DNA of 64,000 bases from Ktedonobacteria bacterium brp13 (GCA_015099395.1 AP024096.1:4278001-4342000), one strand, 5' to 3'; shown: positions 25,699 through 35,166, counted from the first letter of the stretch. Numbers and translations are program-made. Notes: a model not told the origin generated them from the sequence alone.

Positions 25699-28028
25699 TG
25701 AACTCGCACGCTGGAAGCCTCGGCAAAAACAGTCACTGGTCATGGCCGGTCGATCTGACAAAATATGACCGAACGCCTCATCTCAGACAAGCTGAACAGG
25801 AAGAACTCGAGATGGTGATGCGGCTACGGGAAGCAGGATCGAGCCATTTCTACCAAATGGCTACTCATCTTCAGCGTCTGTTCCAACCTGTGACAGATGC
25901 ATTAATGTGGACTGGCGCAGGGGAAACAGCCGGAAGCGTTCTCAGCGTGATCGTTCAGGAAATGCATCAGCGACAGATTGCGTTCTGGGGATGGAGTCAA
26001 GCCGATTGGATCGGAGTACTCTGTTTCGATGCACCTACTTTTCACCGCAGGTATCACAAGCCGCTGGATACTCGACAGCATCTACTGGCTGTTGGCTATC
26101 TCCTCTGTGATTTTCGAGCCATCCATGCAGTAGGACATCTCCAGCAAGTTGTTTTCGCCTCCAAAGTATTTGGGAGCAAAAACGTCGAAGAGAGCATCCA
26201 GCATGTCAGCAGCGAACTTCTCAATTGGGGTTATGGGACAGATCGGGCACGCGATCATCTGGCAAATACGTTGTGTGAAGCACTGCTCTTTAATCGCAGT
26301 CCTAACTTGGAAGATTTGACCACTGAGGTTCTTGAAGCCGTGCGCCAAGAACACATCGCGAGATACCTCAAAACCAATATTCCTCTCCTGTCGCGGGCGC
26401 TGGTGGGCCTTGGCTTCATTGCTCACCCAGTGGCTCTTGCTGTGAAGGCTGGTGAATGCTTTGGCAATCATGATGCGCGTGAGGGGGTTCCTGCCCCCTG
26501 GCTTTCCTGGTGTCAACGCTGGAAGGACACTTCAACATCAGCACCTCGGTCACGTATGGGAACCTACTACAGCCTTCTCACAGCGGGACGCTGGCTGGCA
26601 CAAGCTCATTCCGAAGTCGTATCACCTGACCAGTGGACCCGTAAACTGGCAGCGGAGTATGTTGCAGTCGTTACGCACATGAAGATTGGCGAGTGGGCAC
26701 AGGCCAACAAAATGTACGCGGGAAGAATTGGGCAGCCTCTCTCTGCCAGGGCAAGAGACAGGCATCTAGCGTCGATGCGCATCTTTTTTCGCGACTGCCA
26801 GGAATGGGAGTGGATGCCCCGTCGCTTTGATTCCCGACGAAGCTTTGCTACTCCACGCTCCATTCGAGCATTGATTACGCCAGATCCGCGCTTCATTGCA
26901 GATGAGGTCTGGGCTAAACTGGTCTGGGCGGGCCTCAACCTAACGGCTGAGGATCTTTCAGCATCCTTGTATCAATCAGGTTCGCTTCATGAGCAACGTG
27001 AGCCTTGGTATCCCTTAGCAATGATGCGTGCGATGGTTATCACCTGGTTGTTCGCTGGATTACGTTCCGATGAATTGCGTCGCCTGTGTGTTGGGTGTAT
27101 CCGTTGGCAACGAGACAACATGGTGGTACCAGGGAGCAATGAGATCCTCCCTCCAGATGCAGTCTGTTGGTTAGATGTTCCCGTCAACAAGACGAGCGCC
27201 GCTTTTACCAAGGCAGTAGATCTGGTAGTCGGAGAAGCTATTGTGGCCTGGGAACAGATCCGCCCATCACAGCCTGCAGCCATCGACTCGAAAACTGGCG
27301 AAATGGTTCACTATCTCTTCATGTATCGAGGTCAGCAGCTTGGTAAAACCTATTTGAATCACAGCGTGATTCCGCTGCTTTGCCGCAAGGCCAACATTCC
27401 CAAGCGAGATGCACGAGGAGATATTACCAGTCACCGAGCGCGGTCGACCATCGCTACGCAACTCTACAATGCAAAGGAACCGTTGTCGCTGTTTGAGCTT
27501 CAAGAGTGGCTGGGGCACCGCTTGCTATCTTCTACTCAAGCCTATGCGAAGAAATCACCGACAAAAGTAGCCAAAGCTTATGAAAAAGCAGGCTACTTTG
27601 GACGAAATATGCGAACTATTGAGGTTCTCATCAATCAGGAGGTAATCAAAAGCGGGGCTGCCGCGAATGGTGAGCCGTGGCGTTTTTTCGATTTAGGTCA
27701 TGGCTATTGCCTCTATGAATTCTTTGATGCTTGTCCCCATCGCATGGCCTGCGCCAAGTGTTCATTTTATCGACCTAAAGGATCAACCCAAGCACAACTG
27801 TTGGAGGGGAAAACAAACCTGTTGCATATGTTACAAGAGATTCCGCTCAGCGAAGAGGAGCGAGCAGCGGTCGAAGAAGGCGTGGAGGCGATGGAAACGT
27901 TGTGCCAGCAGCTCGCAGACGTGCCCACGCCTGCTGGACCCACACCGAACCAGTTATCAGCAGGGCGTAACGAGATGAAAAAAATTATCCCAGTTGAGCG
28001 GGTTCAACGGAAACAGCAGAGTAAGTGA
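25695..28028 (+). CDS. Large tyrosine recombinase, TnpB-of-Tn554-like
   Basis: A 777-residue protein. The C-terminal half is an integrase catalytic domain: TWLFAGLRSDELRRL (Arg), SHRARSTIATQLY (HxxR), EWLGHRLLSSTQAYAK (His and nucleophile Tyr). The tail DACPHRMACAKCSFYRPKG is a CxxC zinc-like knob found in large recombinases of this group. The first 350 residues are helical and unassigned. The ATG at 25695 has GGGGAGG upstream and overlaps the previous stop. Its stop lies 28 bp inside the right end of the element. It is longer than Tn554 TnpB (about 630), so it belongs to a related rather than identical branch. Confidence 0.85.
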   Translation: MMNSHAGSLGKNSHWSWPVDLTKYDRTPHLRQAEQEELEMVMRLREAGSSHFYQMATHLQRLFQPVTDALMWTGAGETAGSVLSVIVQEMHQRQIAFWGWSQADWIGVLCFDAPTFHRRYHKPLDTRQHLLAVGYLLCDFRAIHAVGHLQQVVFASKVFGSKNVEESIQHVSSELLNWGYGTDRARDHLANTLCEALLFNRSPNLEDLTTEVLEAVRQEHIARYLKTNIPLLSRALVGLGFIAHPVALAVKAGECFGNHDAREGVPAPWLSWCQRWKDTSTSAPRSRMGTYYSLLTAGRWLAQAHSEVVSPDQWTRKLAAEYVAVVTHMKIGEWAQANKMYAGRIGQPLSARARDRHLASMRIFFRDCQEWEWMPRRFDSRRSFATPRSIRALITPDPRFIADEVWAKLVWAGLNLTAEDLSASLYQSGSLHEQREPWYPLAMMRAMVITWLFAGLRSDELRRLCVGCIRWQRDNMVVPGSNEILPPDAVCWLDVPVNKTSAAFTKAVDLVVGEAIVAWEQIRPSQPAAIDSKTGEMVHYLFMYRGQQLGKTYLNHSVIPLLCRKANIPKRDARGDITSHRARSTIATQLYNAKEPLSLFELQEWLGHRLLSSTQAYAKKSPTKVAKAYEKAGYFGRNMRTIEVLINQEVIKSGAAANGEPWRFFDLGHGYCLYEFFDACPHRMACAKCSFYRPKGSTQAQLLEGKTNLLHMLQEIPLSEEERAAVEEGVEAMETLCQQLADVPTPAGPTPNQLSAGRNEMKKIIPVERVQRKQQSK

Positions 28029-29307
28029 AAGGGTCAGTGTATTCCACATAATCAGCGTGATCGCGGTACCCACAGACCACACAGCAGAACGTCTGCTGAT
28101 TGGGTCGGTTGGCACCGTCCACATAGCGACACCGTGAGCATTCCTGCGAAGAATATGCAGCCTTGACGGTATGCGCTGCCATCCCTCGTTTCGCCGTTGC
28201 CCAGGTGATCTGCTTTGGAATGTGTCCCAGATTGGAAGCGTAGAGATAACTGTTCATGGAGCGTGCTTTAAAGCGCATGGAGGCCACCGAAAGATCTTCG
28301 TAAACGAGGCAAGCATCAGGATGATCCTGGATCATCAGTGTCACGGCTCGATTGATCTCCTGCCTCACATGACGGCTCAAACGTTGCCCCGTCACACTGC
28401 TCGTCGAAGGGAGCGTTTTGGCCCCCTTCGCCTTGAGACAGGCCCTCAGCTTCGCTTTACGCCGGCGTTTCTCGCGGTCGCGTTTGTGGCGTCGGGCGAG
28501 GGTGCCATGAAAGGTCCCATACTGCTTCCCCGTAGAGGTGGTCAGAAAACTGGCGATGCCAACATCGACGCCAACGCAACGAGCATCCTTCTCCGTGGTC
28601 AGCGCCACCTCCTGATCAAATGAGAGGGTCAGCCACCAGGAACCGTTGCGTTTCGACAGGGTGGTTGAGGTGTTGAGTCTTTTCTCCTTGAGCACTTCTT
28701 TATGATAGGCTGCTAACTTGACCGGAAGCCTCAGGGGATGGCCTTTGTCCAGGGTGGAAATCCGCAGCCAGTAATCGAAGCTTGAGTCCTCTGACGGCTC
28801 GATGACGACCACATTGGCATTGGCCTGGATAACCGGAACGCGCAATTGGGGCACGTTCCATTCCTGCCATTGTGGTGCCTTGCTCTGCGTGTTGAAGGAC
28901 ACACCGCTTTCCTCGGCTCTTGCTTTCGCGTGGGTGTAATCGGCCAACGCATCCAGGTAGCTCTCGTAGGCGTGGTGCCGATTGGTGCGCCAGGAGGTGG
29001 CAATGCCTGCGGCTTGTTGGATGGCGACGCGGTGCCAGCGTTCAGATAGTTCGCTTGCAAACGCGGCAGGAGCATAACGGTCGGGAGCATCAGAAGCATC
29101 ACTGTCAGCTGTACACCAGCGTGTGATATACTGCTGACAGAGCGCCTGAAACACCACCACGAGTTGCTCTAATGCCTCAAGCTTGCCAGCGTTGGCTTCA
29201 AGTAGCCGAATATGCGGCACCGAATGCGTGAGTGTCTGCTTCGTCTTCTTCTTGCGTGTGCGCTTTTTCTTTGTTTGCTCACTCGTTGTTGGTAGCTTCA
29301 GACTCAC
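27985..29307 (-). pseudogene. tnpB: 5' part of interrupted tnpB (IS200/IS605-type RNA-guided nuclease)
   Basis: As it stands the frame gives 440 residues: residues 1-417 are TnpB, and the last 23 (ADYVEYTDPF...) are read from the right end of the inserted transposon, antisense to its recombinase gene. RuvC-I VGVDVGIASF, RuvC-II VYEDLSVASM, the zinc finger CSRC...CVVC and the RuvC-III Asp (GYRDH) remain. The Asn-Ala-x-Asn-Leu helix and 3' end are displaced to 24049-24234. The start is GTG at 29307 with GGGGAG upstream. TnpB uses an omega RNA made from its own 3' end and the IS end, which are now 3.8 kb away, so nuclease function is probably lost. No TnpA (Y1) is nearby. Confidence 0.9.
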
Positions 29308-29537
29308 TCAGACTCCCCACTCTCCCCATGCTGCTGCAAGGCAGCCAACACCTGTTCCGTCGTGCGTTTGGCGCGTCGTTTGCCAGGCTCCTCCATGATA
29401 ACGGTACCAGATGCGGTGAGTATCCAGCGATCTGGCCTCGTCGAAATCGCTGGGACACTGTAGTGGAATGGAATTCCCCTTTTCTCGTGCATCTCAATAA
29501 ATCCATGCGTTGAGTATACATGATGAGCACATACCAT
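29304..29537 (-). CDS. Small ORF translationally coupled to tnpB
   Basis: Up to 77 residues. The last 40 (RPDRWILTASGTVIMEEPGK, then RRAKRTTEQVLAALQQHGES) look like a real, charged small domain, while the first 20 look random. The TGA stop overlaps the GTG start of tnpB (GTGA), which suggests coupling. No convincing SD marks the start; an internal ATG at 29492 is possible. It may be a small accessory protein of this IS group. The sequence from 29538 to 29865 holds no other feature I can name. Confidence 0.4.
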   Translation of the reverse strand: MVCAHHVYSTHGFIEMHEKRGIPFHYSVPAISTRPDRWILTASGTVIMEEPGKRRAKRTTEQVLAALQQHGESGESE

Positions 29538-29865
29538 GCAAGAGATGGTGACATTTTGTAGGAATCAGCAACAAAAAATGAATGCTTTTCTGATACTGCG
29601 CGATACGCAGGAATTCCATATCCGCGAAGTATGCATGGGTGAATAAGGAATAGCGAGGCTTGCAATTCACACGGGCTCGCGAGCTACTATGGTAGAGATT
29701 GAAAGAGACAGCAATATATGCTATAAACATATGTAGCAGTTTATAGGCAAAATAGCTTATTTTGTGCCATCTGCTTTTTGCCTGGTCCGTTGATTAGGGA
29801 TGTATAGAGAGCGGACCACATAAAAATGTCAATTATTTGTAAGCCATCTACGATTGGAGTCATCG

Positions 29866-31128
29866 ATGGACGTACAATCTTATCGTTATGCCGGTTTATC
29901 GCATATCTACAATCCCGGTCTCTCTGTAGCACAAACGATAACACTCCTGGAGCGCTTCGTCTATAGCGAGCAACGTATGCTACGCTTGCTCGCTTCACGT
30001 ATCGTAACCATACCACAACGCGATATTAAGGTCTTACTGGCACGTTTGCAATATGAAGATGCTCAGCACTGCGATGCATGGCTAACACGCGTTCATGAGT
30101 TGAAGGGACAGGTACAGACCGCTTCACAGTGCTCTAGCCATCAGGAATCGCCGGATGAGGCTCTGACACTGCTGTTTGACGAGGCTGAACATCTACCAGG
30201 TTGCTATCCTTTTCTGCGTGTCATGACGACAATCTTGAAACCGGCGCTGCTCGCTGCATATAACAGCTACAGACATACCACCAACCATCTGGCAGATTAT
30301 CCAGGCCTACGTATCCTACACTCCGTCGAAGTGGAGGAGGTAGAGCACTTACAATTGCTCAATCTGGCGCTGCTCGATCTGCAACCGAACGCTGAAGAGC
30401 TACAGAGCGCAGAACAGTGGGAGAATAGCCTATCCGAATATCTCGCTGCAGCCGGGGGGATCGATGGGGTCGCGCCACGAATGGCGGCATACCCGCGTCA
30501 AGCATCTATACAGCCGTACACAATCCCACGTCAACTGACACGTGATAGTACGATCCCACGTATCTGGGACTACGAGGTTCCCACTCCAGCAGATGAAGAG
30601 AGCAATCTACACTATCTGCTCGGTCTGCGCTTAAGTGAAATTAACAATGCTGAAGGGTTAGCGTTGCTGCTCTACGAGACACCGCATATGCCCTGGGGTA
30701 TCTGTCTGGATATCGCCCGTCAATGTTGGGATAAGATGCGCCACTCGCTCTTTGGTGAGGCTGCGATCGAAGATATTTACGCAGATCGATCCGCTATTCC
30801 ATTGCGAGATTTTGACGGCCATTATGCGATGGAGGCACCACCGCTGGAGTACTTTACTATACTCGGTCTGGAAACATCGGAGTGTGAATTCGTGCGCAAT
30901 ACCATTCTCAATTCACTACTCACGACCTTTCAGGACTTCGACTGTTCTGATGAGCAACTCCATGTCGCTCAGCACAATCACCATCTCGCCCATCGTCATC
31001 CGCAGCCTACTGCCACCTGTGCAATGCATGCACGTATGGCGCACGAACACCTGAATGCCGTCAGGCAACGCCATGCCGCACAGCCTATTCCAGCGCCCAC
31101 TATAATAGGACCCATACAGAACCAGTAG
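29866..31128 (+). CDS. Ferritin-like helical protein, function unknown
   Basis: A 420-residue, largely helical protein. Several Glu/His-rich helices (QYEDAQHCDAWLTRVHEL, ILHSVEVEEVEHLQLLNLAL) resemble ferritin-like or MiaE-type di-iron folds, although a full pair of ExxH motifs is only partly clear (EDAQH, EVEHL). The C-terminus is His-rich (VAQHNHHLAHRHPQP) and could bind metal. The ATG at 29866 has GGAG 6 nt upstream; a TTG 12 nt earlier is less likely. It stands between the mobile region and an acetyltransferase gene on the same strand 117 bp away. I cannot assign a reaction. Confidence 0.7.
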   Translation: MDVQSYRYAGLSHIYNPGLSVAQTITLLERFVYSEQRMLRLLASRIVTIPQRDIKVLLARLQYEDAQHCDAWLTRVHELKGQVQTASQCSSHQESPDEALTLLFDEAEHLPGCYPFLRVMTTILKPALLAAYNSYRHTTNHLADYPGLRILHSVEVEEVEHLQLLNLALLDLQPNAEELQSAEQWENSLSEYLAAAGGIDGVAPRMAAYPRQASIQPYTIPRQLTRDSTIPRIWDYEVPTPADEESNLHYLLGLRLSEINNAEGLALLLYETPHMPWGICLDIARQCWDKMRHSLFGEAAIEDIYADRSAIPLRDFDGHYAMEAPPLEYFTILGLETSECEFVRNTILNSLLTTFQDFDCSDEQLHVAQHNHHLAHRHPQPTATCAMHARMAHEHLNAVRQRHAAQPIPAPTIIGPIQNQ

Positions 31129-31245
31129 TCCGCAGCCAGTCCCGGCAAGCTTATCTTTGCTCGCTGGCTCGTGTATCATAGTAGATAGATATATAGCGCA
31201 CGAGGTCGCCCTAGCATAAGATAAGATAGGATATTGTTAGCTATT

Positions 31246-32436
31246 ATGAGTGATATTATTATCAGGATCATGGACCAAGACGAGGTACAGACACTTACCC
31301 GTATGCTCATCAACTATGCATTCAGTCCTTCGCCACCGTTACCCACACATGAGGCGTGGGTACATGATATGGAGATTTACGGTACCGATACGCCTTACGT
31401 TGGCGTATTTGAGCATGGCAAGGTACTGGCATGTGCTGGCGTAACAGCGCTCACACAGAATATTCGTGGTCATCTCTACGCTGGTGGTGGGGTCGGCGCG
31501 GTCTCTGTCCATCCAGAGGCGCGGCGTAGAGGGATTGCGCGTAGCATGATCAAATATATCTTCCAGCATCTCTACGAACACGAGATCCCGACCTCTCAAC
31601 TCTCGGCGTTCCGCGAATCATTCTACACGCGTCTGGGCTATACCACCTTCACGCTGCCACGTATTGCGCGCTTCTCACCAGTTGCACTCCAGCCACTCCT
31701 CAAAAAGGATCTGGGTGGCTCTGTCGAACTGCTGGAGCTTGCCAAAAACGTTCAGCCGTATCTGGACTTTCTGCAACAGATGCAGCAGAAGGTACACGGT
31801 ATGGCACTATTCGCACCGACACGCTCCGTCAAAGACCGTCAGTCCAAGCATGCCTGGCTGGCGCTGGCACGAGTCGAGGGTCGCGTTGTCGGTGCCATGA
31901 CGTACAAGATTACCAACAATAAAGAGGACATGAAGGTCGATAGCTTCTGGTACGAGAATGTGCAGGGACGCTATCTGCTGCTGGAATGGTTTGCCCGCCA
32001 CATCGATCATGCCAATACAATCGAGATCAGGTTACCATCGTACGAGCGTCCCGAAACCTGGTGGCCAGACCTGGAGATCCAACTCAGTTCCGTTGCCGCC
32101 GATACACCATTACTCGGTCGACCCATCGATATCACACGCCTCTCCGGTATGCAAAGCGGGCCTGGACAGGCGACGATCGCGATCAAAGATGAGTACTGCC
32201 CATGGAACGAAGGAACCTACAGTTTTGAGAGTAACGACGGCAAACTACATATTGAGCGCAGTACACACACACCCGACTGCACACTCAGTATTCAAGGCCT
32301 CTCTGGACTGATCTATGGCACACACGAACCGCAGTCCTTTGCTATCCGTGAATGGGGTAATCCCTCACCACAGGTACAGGAGACGCTACTCAACCTCTTT
32401 CCACCCCAAGAACCATATCTCTTTGAGAGATTCTAG
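31246..32436 (+). CDS. GNAT acetyltransferase with SCP2-like C-terminus (Eis-like)
   Basis: A 396-residue protein. The N-terminal GNAT domain has GGVGAVSVHPEARRRGIARSMI (the acetyl-CoA loop RRRGIA) and SAFRESFYTRLGYTTF. A second, degenerate GNAT-like part follows, then a C-terminal sterol-carrier-like domain (DGKLHIERSTHTPDCTLSIQGLSGLIYGT). This three-part layout is that of the Eis family of N-acetyltransferases, some of which acetylate aminoglycosides. The true substrate here is unknown. The SD is weak; the ATG at 31246 fits the family start better than the TTG 12 nt upstream. Confidence 0.88.
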   Translation: MSDIIIRIMDQDEVQTLTRMLINYAFSPSPPLPTHEAWVHDMEIYGTDTPYVGVFEHGKVLACAGVTALTQNIRGHLYAGGGVGAVSVHPEARRRGIARSMIKYIFQHLYEHEIPTSQLSAFRESFYTRLGYTTFTLPRIARFSPVALQPLLKKDLGGSVELLELAKNVQPYLDFLQQMQQKVHGMALFAPTRSVKDRQSKHAWLALARVEGRVVGAMTYKITNNKEDMKVDSFWYENVQGRYLLLEWFARHIDHANTIEIRLPSYERPETWWPDLEIQLSSVAADTPLLGRPIDITRLSGMQSGPGQATIAIKDEYCPWNEGTYSFESNDGKLHIERSTHTPDCTLSIQGLSGLIYGTHEPQSFAIREWGNPSPQVQETLLNLFPPQEPYLFERF

Positions 32437-32465
32437 CGCCTCGATCATCAATACTTTTCAATGAA

Positions 32466-32510
32466 AGAGCGGCATAGTAAGCGCTTTTAGCATGCTCACC
32501 GTGCCGCTCT
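32466..32510. terminator. Hairpin between convergent GNAT and acyl-CoA dehydrogenase genes
   Basis: AGAGCGGCA pairs with TGCCGCTCT (32466-32474 with 32502-32510), with an inner AGC...GCT stem. Both genes converge here, but the T tracts are poor. Confidence 0.6.
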
Positions 32511-32535
32511 CTATCGTCATTACACAGTATGTGCA

Positions 32536-33747
32536 CTACGTGTCTGGGGACTCAAGCACTTTTTTTGCCAGGGCAGCCAATGCCGCATCGTCCATCGGTG
32601 GATTATGCAGGCCTGCGCGTACATCACGGTAGTAGCGCTGCAAGGGCGACGTGAGCGCAAGGCTGGCGGCTCCGACGATACGCATGGCAATATCGACGAT
32701 CTCGACGGCGTGGTTGGTCGCAGAGAACTTGGCGGCCCCAACCATGGCAGCACTGACGCTATCAGGATCGTCGCAATATTGCTCAGCCAGACCAAAGAGC
32801 AAGGACTTACTTTCTAAGAGAGCAATCTCCATACGCCCGACCTTGTCTTGAATATGCGGCACACTCGCGATCGATTGCTGCTTCAAGGAGTTTGGACGAC
32901 GCTGACGCGCAAAGCGTAGCGCCTCGTTACGCGCCCCCTGCGCGATACCCAGATAAACAGCGGCGATTAAAAGACCCCAGATCCCCTGCCGCAGTTGAAT
33001 GCTCGGCTCGACCGGTACCTCTTGATCCAAATAGTAGTCAGCAGGAATATGCACATCCTCTAGCACAAGATCATTGCTGCCAGTGCCACGCATGCCAACC
33101 GTATTCCAGGTATCATCGATGCGCACACCCGCCATATCTTTATGCACCAGGAAATTGCCACGCTCGGCGGCAGGCAATTCAGGCAGACCAGCAGTCTCTG
33201 TCGCCTCATCTTCAATACTACAACCAACGATAAAATAGCTCAGGGCATAGCTGCCAGTCGTAAATGACTTGCGACCAGTGATGCGCCAGGAACCATCAGA
33301 TTGGCGACGTGCCGTCGTCTGTGGACGTCCTCCACGACTCGGACTGCCGGTCGCAGGCTCGCTAACAGCACTATTGATCATCGCACCATGCTCCAGTACA
33401 TCCTGGCAGATACGGCGTACGACAGCAGGATATTCGCGACGCCATTCAACCAGACGCCCCACATGCATCAGATGCATTGTTGTCACCAGGGCCGTCGAGG
33501 CGTCACCTTGCGCCAGGCGATACAGCGAATGCACCAGATCCAACATTGAGGCTCCACGCCCACCCAACTCCCGTGGAATCGTCAGCGTCAGAAACCCTGC
33601 GTGGTGCAGATCCGTAAAGTTTTCAAGAGGGAAACGTCCCTCCCAATCATATTGAGCCGCACGTTCACCAAAGAGATCAGCCAACGTACCAGTTGTCGTC
33701 AATAATTCTTTCTGTTCAGCAGTAACAGGATAAGAAAGAAAGCTCAT
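32536..33747 (-). CDS. Acyl-CoA dehydrogenase-family flavoprotein
   Basis: A 403-residue protein with the three-part acyl-CoA dehydrogenase fold. The N-terminal helices have FPLENFTDLHHAGFLTLTIPRELGGRGASMLDLV, the middle beta domain has SEPATGSPSRGG and WRITGRKSFTTGS, and the C-terminal helices have FSATNHAVEIVDIAMRIVGAASL. The DszC/SfnB-like members of this group act as flavin monooxygenases rather than dehydrogenases. The short middle loop and the lack of an obvious catalytic Glu leave both open. The ATG at 33747 has AGGAG 5 nt upstream. It is monocistronic. Substrate unknown. Confidence 0.88.
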   Translation of the reverse strand: MSFLSYPVTAEQKELLTTTGTLADLFGERAAQYDWEGRFPLENFTDLHHAGFLTLTIPRELGGRGASMLDLVHSLYRLAQGDASTALVTTMHLMHVGRLVEWRREYPAVVRRICQDVLEHGAMINSAVSEPATGSPSRGGRPQTTARRQSDGSWRITGRKSFTTGSYALSYFIVGCSIEDEATETAGLPELPAAERGNFLVHKDMAGVRIDDTWNTVGMRGTGSNDLVLEDVHIPADYYLDQEVPVEPSIQLRQGIWGLLIAAVYLGIAQGARNEALRFARQRRPNSLKQQSIASVPHIQDKVGRMEIALLESKSLLFGLAEQYCDDPDSVSAAMVGAAKFSATNHAVEIVDIAMRIVGAASLALTSPLQRYYRDVRAGLHNPPMDDAALAALAKKVLESPDT

Positions 33748-33904
33748 AGTCACTCCTTGATATAATCTACGAGTAATCATATCATCTCACTACCTCCCAT
33801 CATTACGCCACTCTTCAATATATAGAAACACCACCAGATCCTTCTACCTTCCCATGCCCTCACCTGCAAAGAATGATATAGTTAGAGCATAGACAATCGC
33901 TGAA

Positions 33905-33979
33905 CTTAGAAAGTATGCCGAATACCAACACGGCTCACATCACTGATGCTCGTACTCAGGTGTTCGGCTGATGCAGTGA
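33905..33979 (+). repeat. Dispersed palindromic repeat, diverged copy 7
   Basis: CTTAGAAAGTATGCCGAATACC ... GGTGTTCGGCTGATGCAGTG by position. It is a worn version of the family: CCGAATACC still pairs with GGTGTTCGG using a G-T wobble, while the centre has drifted. It ends only 10 bp before the start of the next gene. Confidence 0.7.
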
Positions 33980-33989
33980 GGAGTACATT

Positions 33990-35111
33990 GTGAAGGCCAT
34001 TGCTGTCTTTCCTGAAAGCAGAGAGATCAAATATATAGAACATCCAGAGCCACAGATCACCCAACCACAGCAAGTCAAGCTCAAAATCCTCGATGTCGGG
34101 ATCTGTGGTACGGATCGCCATATCTGTGCCTTTAACTTTGGCGAGCGACCACCTGATAGCAACTATCTGATCCCAGGTCATGAAGCACTCGCTGAAGTCA
34201 TCGAGATCGGCTCTGCCGTGGAAGAGTTACAGGTTGGCGACCTTGTGGTACCAGAGGTCAGACGTCCCTGTCTGGATAGTACGTGCAGAGCCTGTCAGGC
34301 TGGTCAGCAGGACTACTGCTATACTGGCACCTATAGCGAGCGTGGTATTCAGGAACTTCATGGATATATGACAGAGATGGTAGTCGAGGAGAGTACACGC
34401 CATCTGCATTACGTTCCGCCACAACTACGCGAGATTGCGGTACTCACAGAGCCGCTCACTATCGCGGAGAAAGCCTATGCACAGATCGTCCAGATCCAGC
34501 AACGCCTGCCCTGGTTTCCACAAGCAATAACAGACCAGCAACCAGGACGTGGACTGAAGGCCCTGGTGCTGGGAGCGGGACCAATCGGACTACTCGGCGC
34601 CATGCTCTTTATCAGCAAAGGCTTTGAGACGATCATCTATTCGCGCTCGCCAATCCCCAACGAGAAGGCGACGCTGGCACAGGAGATCGGAGCTACCTAT
34701 GTCTCTTCAATGGAGACCAGACCAGAGACACTGGCCCGACAGTATGGTCCGATCGACGTTGTCTATGAGGCCGTAGACGCCGCACCAATCGCCATCGAGA
34801 TCCTGCCGCATCTCAACCGCAACGCCATCTACCTCTTCACCAGTCCCGCCACACCAGAGGAACCATTCGGCATCGATGCCTCTGAGGCGCTACGCACCCT
34901 CACTATGCGCAATCAAGTTATCGTCGGCACCGTCAATGCCGGACCTGCCACCTTCACAGCCGCCATCGAAGACCTCGCACTCTTCCAACAACGCTGGCCG
35001 CATACCCTGTCCGCCCTGATCACCGAACGCGTCCCATTGACACAGGCCCCCACGCTTCTTACGCAGAAACGTCCCGGTATCAAATACGTCGTCAATCCCG
35101 CGCGGTCATAA
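33990..35111 (+). CDS. Zinc-dependent glucose 1-dehydrogenase-like MDR enzyme
   Basis: A 373-residue medium-chain dehydrogenase. The catalytic zinc ligands are in GICGTDRHI (Cys39) and GHEALAEV (His and Glu). Four Cys for the structural zinc lie in CLDSTCRACQAGQQDYC. The Rossmann fold starts at LVLGAGPIGLLGAML and carries YSRSPIPNEK as nucleotide-ribose region. The C-terminal glucose-dehydrogenase extension (NQVIVGTVNAGPATFTAAIEDL) places it with archaeal/bacterial GDH of the semi-phosphorylative Entner-Doudoroff pathway. The start is GTG at 33990 with GAGGAG 7 nt upstream. Cofactor (NAD or NADP) and sugar are not certain. Confidence 0.9.
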   Translation: MKAIAVFPESREIKYIEHPEPQITQPQQVKLKILDVGICGTDRHICAFNFGERPPDSNYLIPGHEALAEVIEIGSAVEELQVGDLVVPEVRRPCLDSTCRACQAGQQDYCYTGTYSERGIQELHGYMTEMVVEESTRHLHYVPPQLREIAVLTEPLTIAEKAYAQIVQIQQRLPWFPQAITDQQPGRGLKALVLGAGPIGLLGAMLFISKGFETIIYSRSPIPNEKATLAQEIGATYVSSMETRPETLARQYGPIDVVYEAVDAAPIAIEILPHLNRNAIYLFTSPATPEEPFGIDASEALRTLTMRNQVIVGTVNAGPATFTAAIEDLALFQQRWPHTLSALITERVPLTQAPTLLTQKRPGIKYVVNPARS

Positions 35112-35124
35112 GCAAAGACAGCAC

Positions 35125-35166
35125 AGGACGCTCGCTATGCATATGCTGATACATAGCAGGCGTCCT
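35125..35166. terminator. Hairpin between convergent GDH and peptidase genes
   Basis: AGGACGC pairs with GCGTCCT, with an inner GCTATG/CATAGC stem. No T tract follows on either strand, so terminator strength is doubtful. Confidence 0.5.

Larger units (their letters stand above)
24241..28056 (+). mobile_element. 3.8-kb tyrosine-recombinase transposon (Tn554-like) nested in tnpB
   Basis: The left end ATAGTTACGTGGAATACA (24241-24258) and the right end TGTATTCCACATAATCAGC (28038-28056) are inverted, sharing GTGGAATACA exactly and TTA before it. Both are flanked by GTGATC (24235-24240 and 28057-28062). Inside are a ~208-bp long palindrome and two overlapping recombinase genes. Excision of the element with one GTGATC rejoins tnpB in frame through CGYRDHNASLNLA. 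Two-recombinase organisation recalls Tn554 (TnpA, TnpB); no TnpC-like gene is present. Confidence 0.85.
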
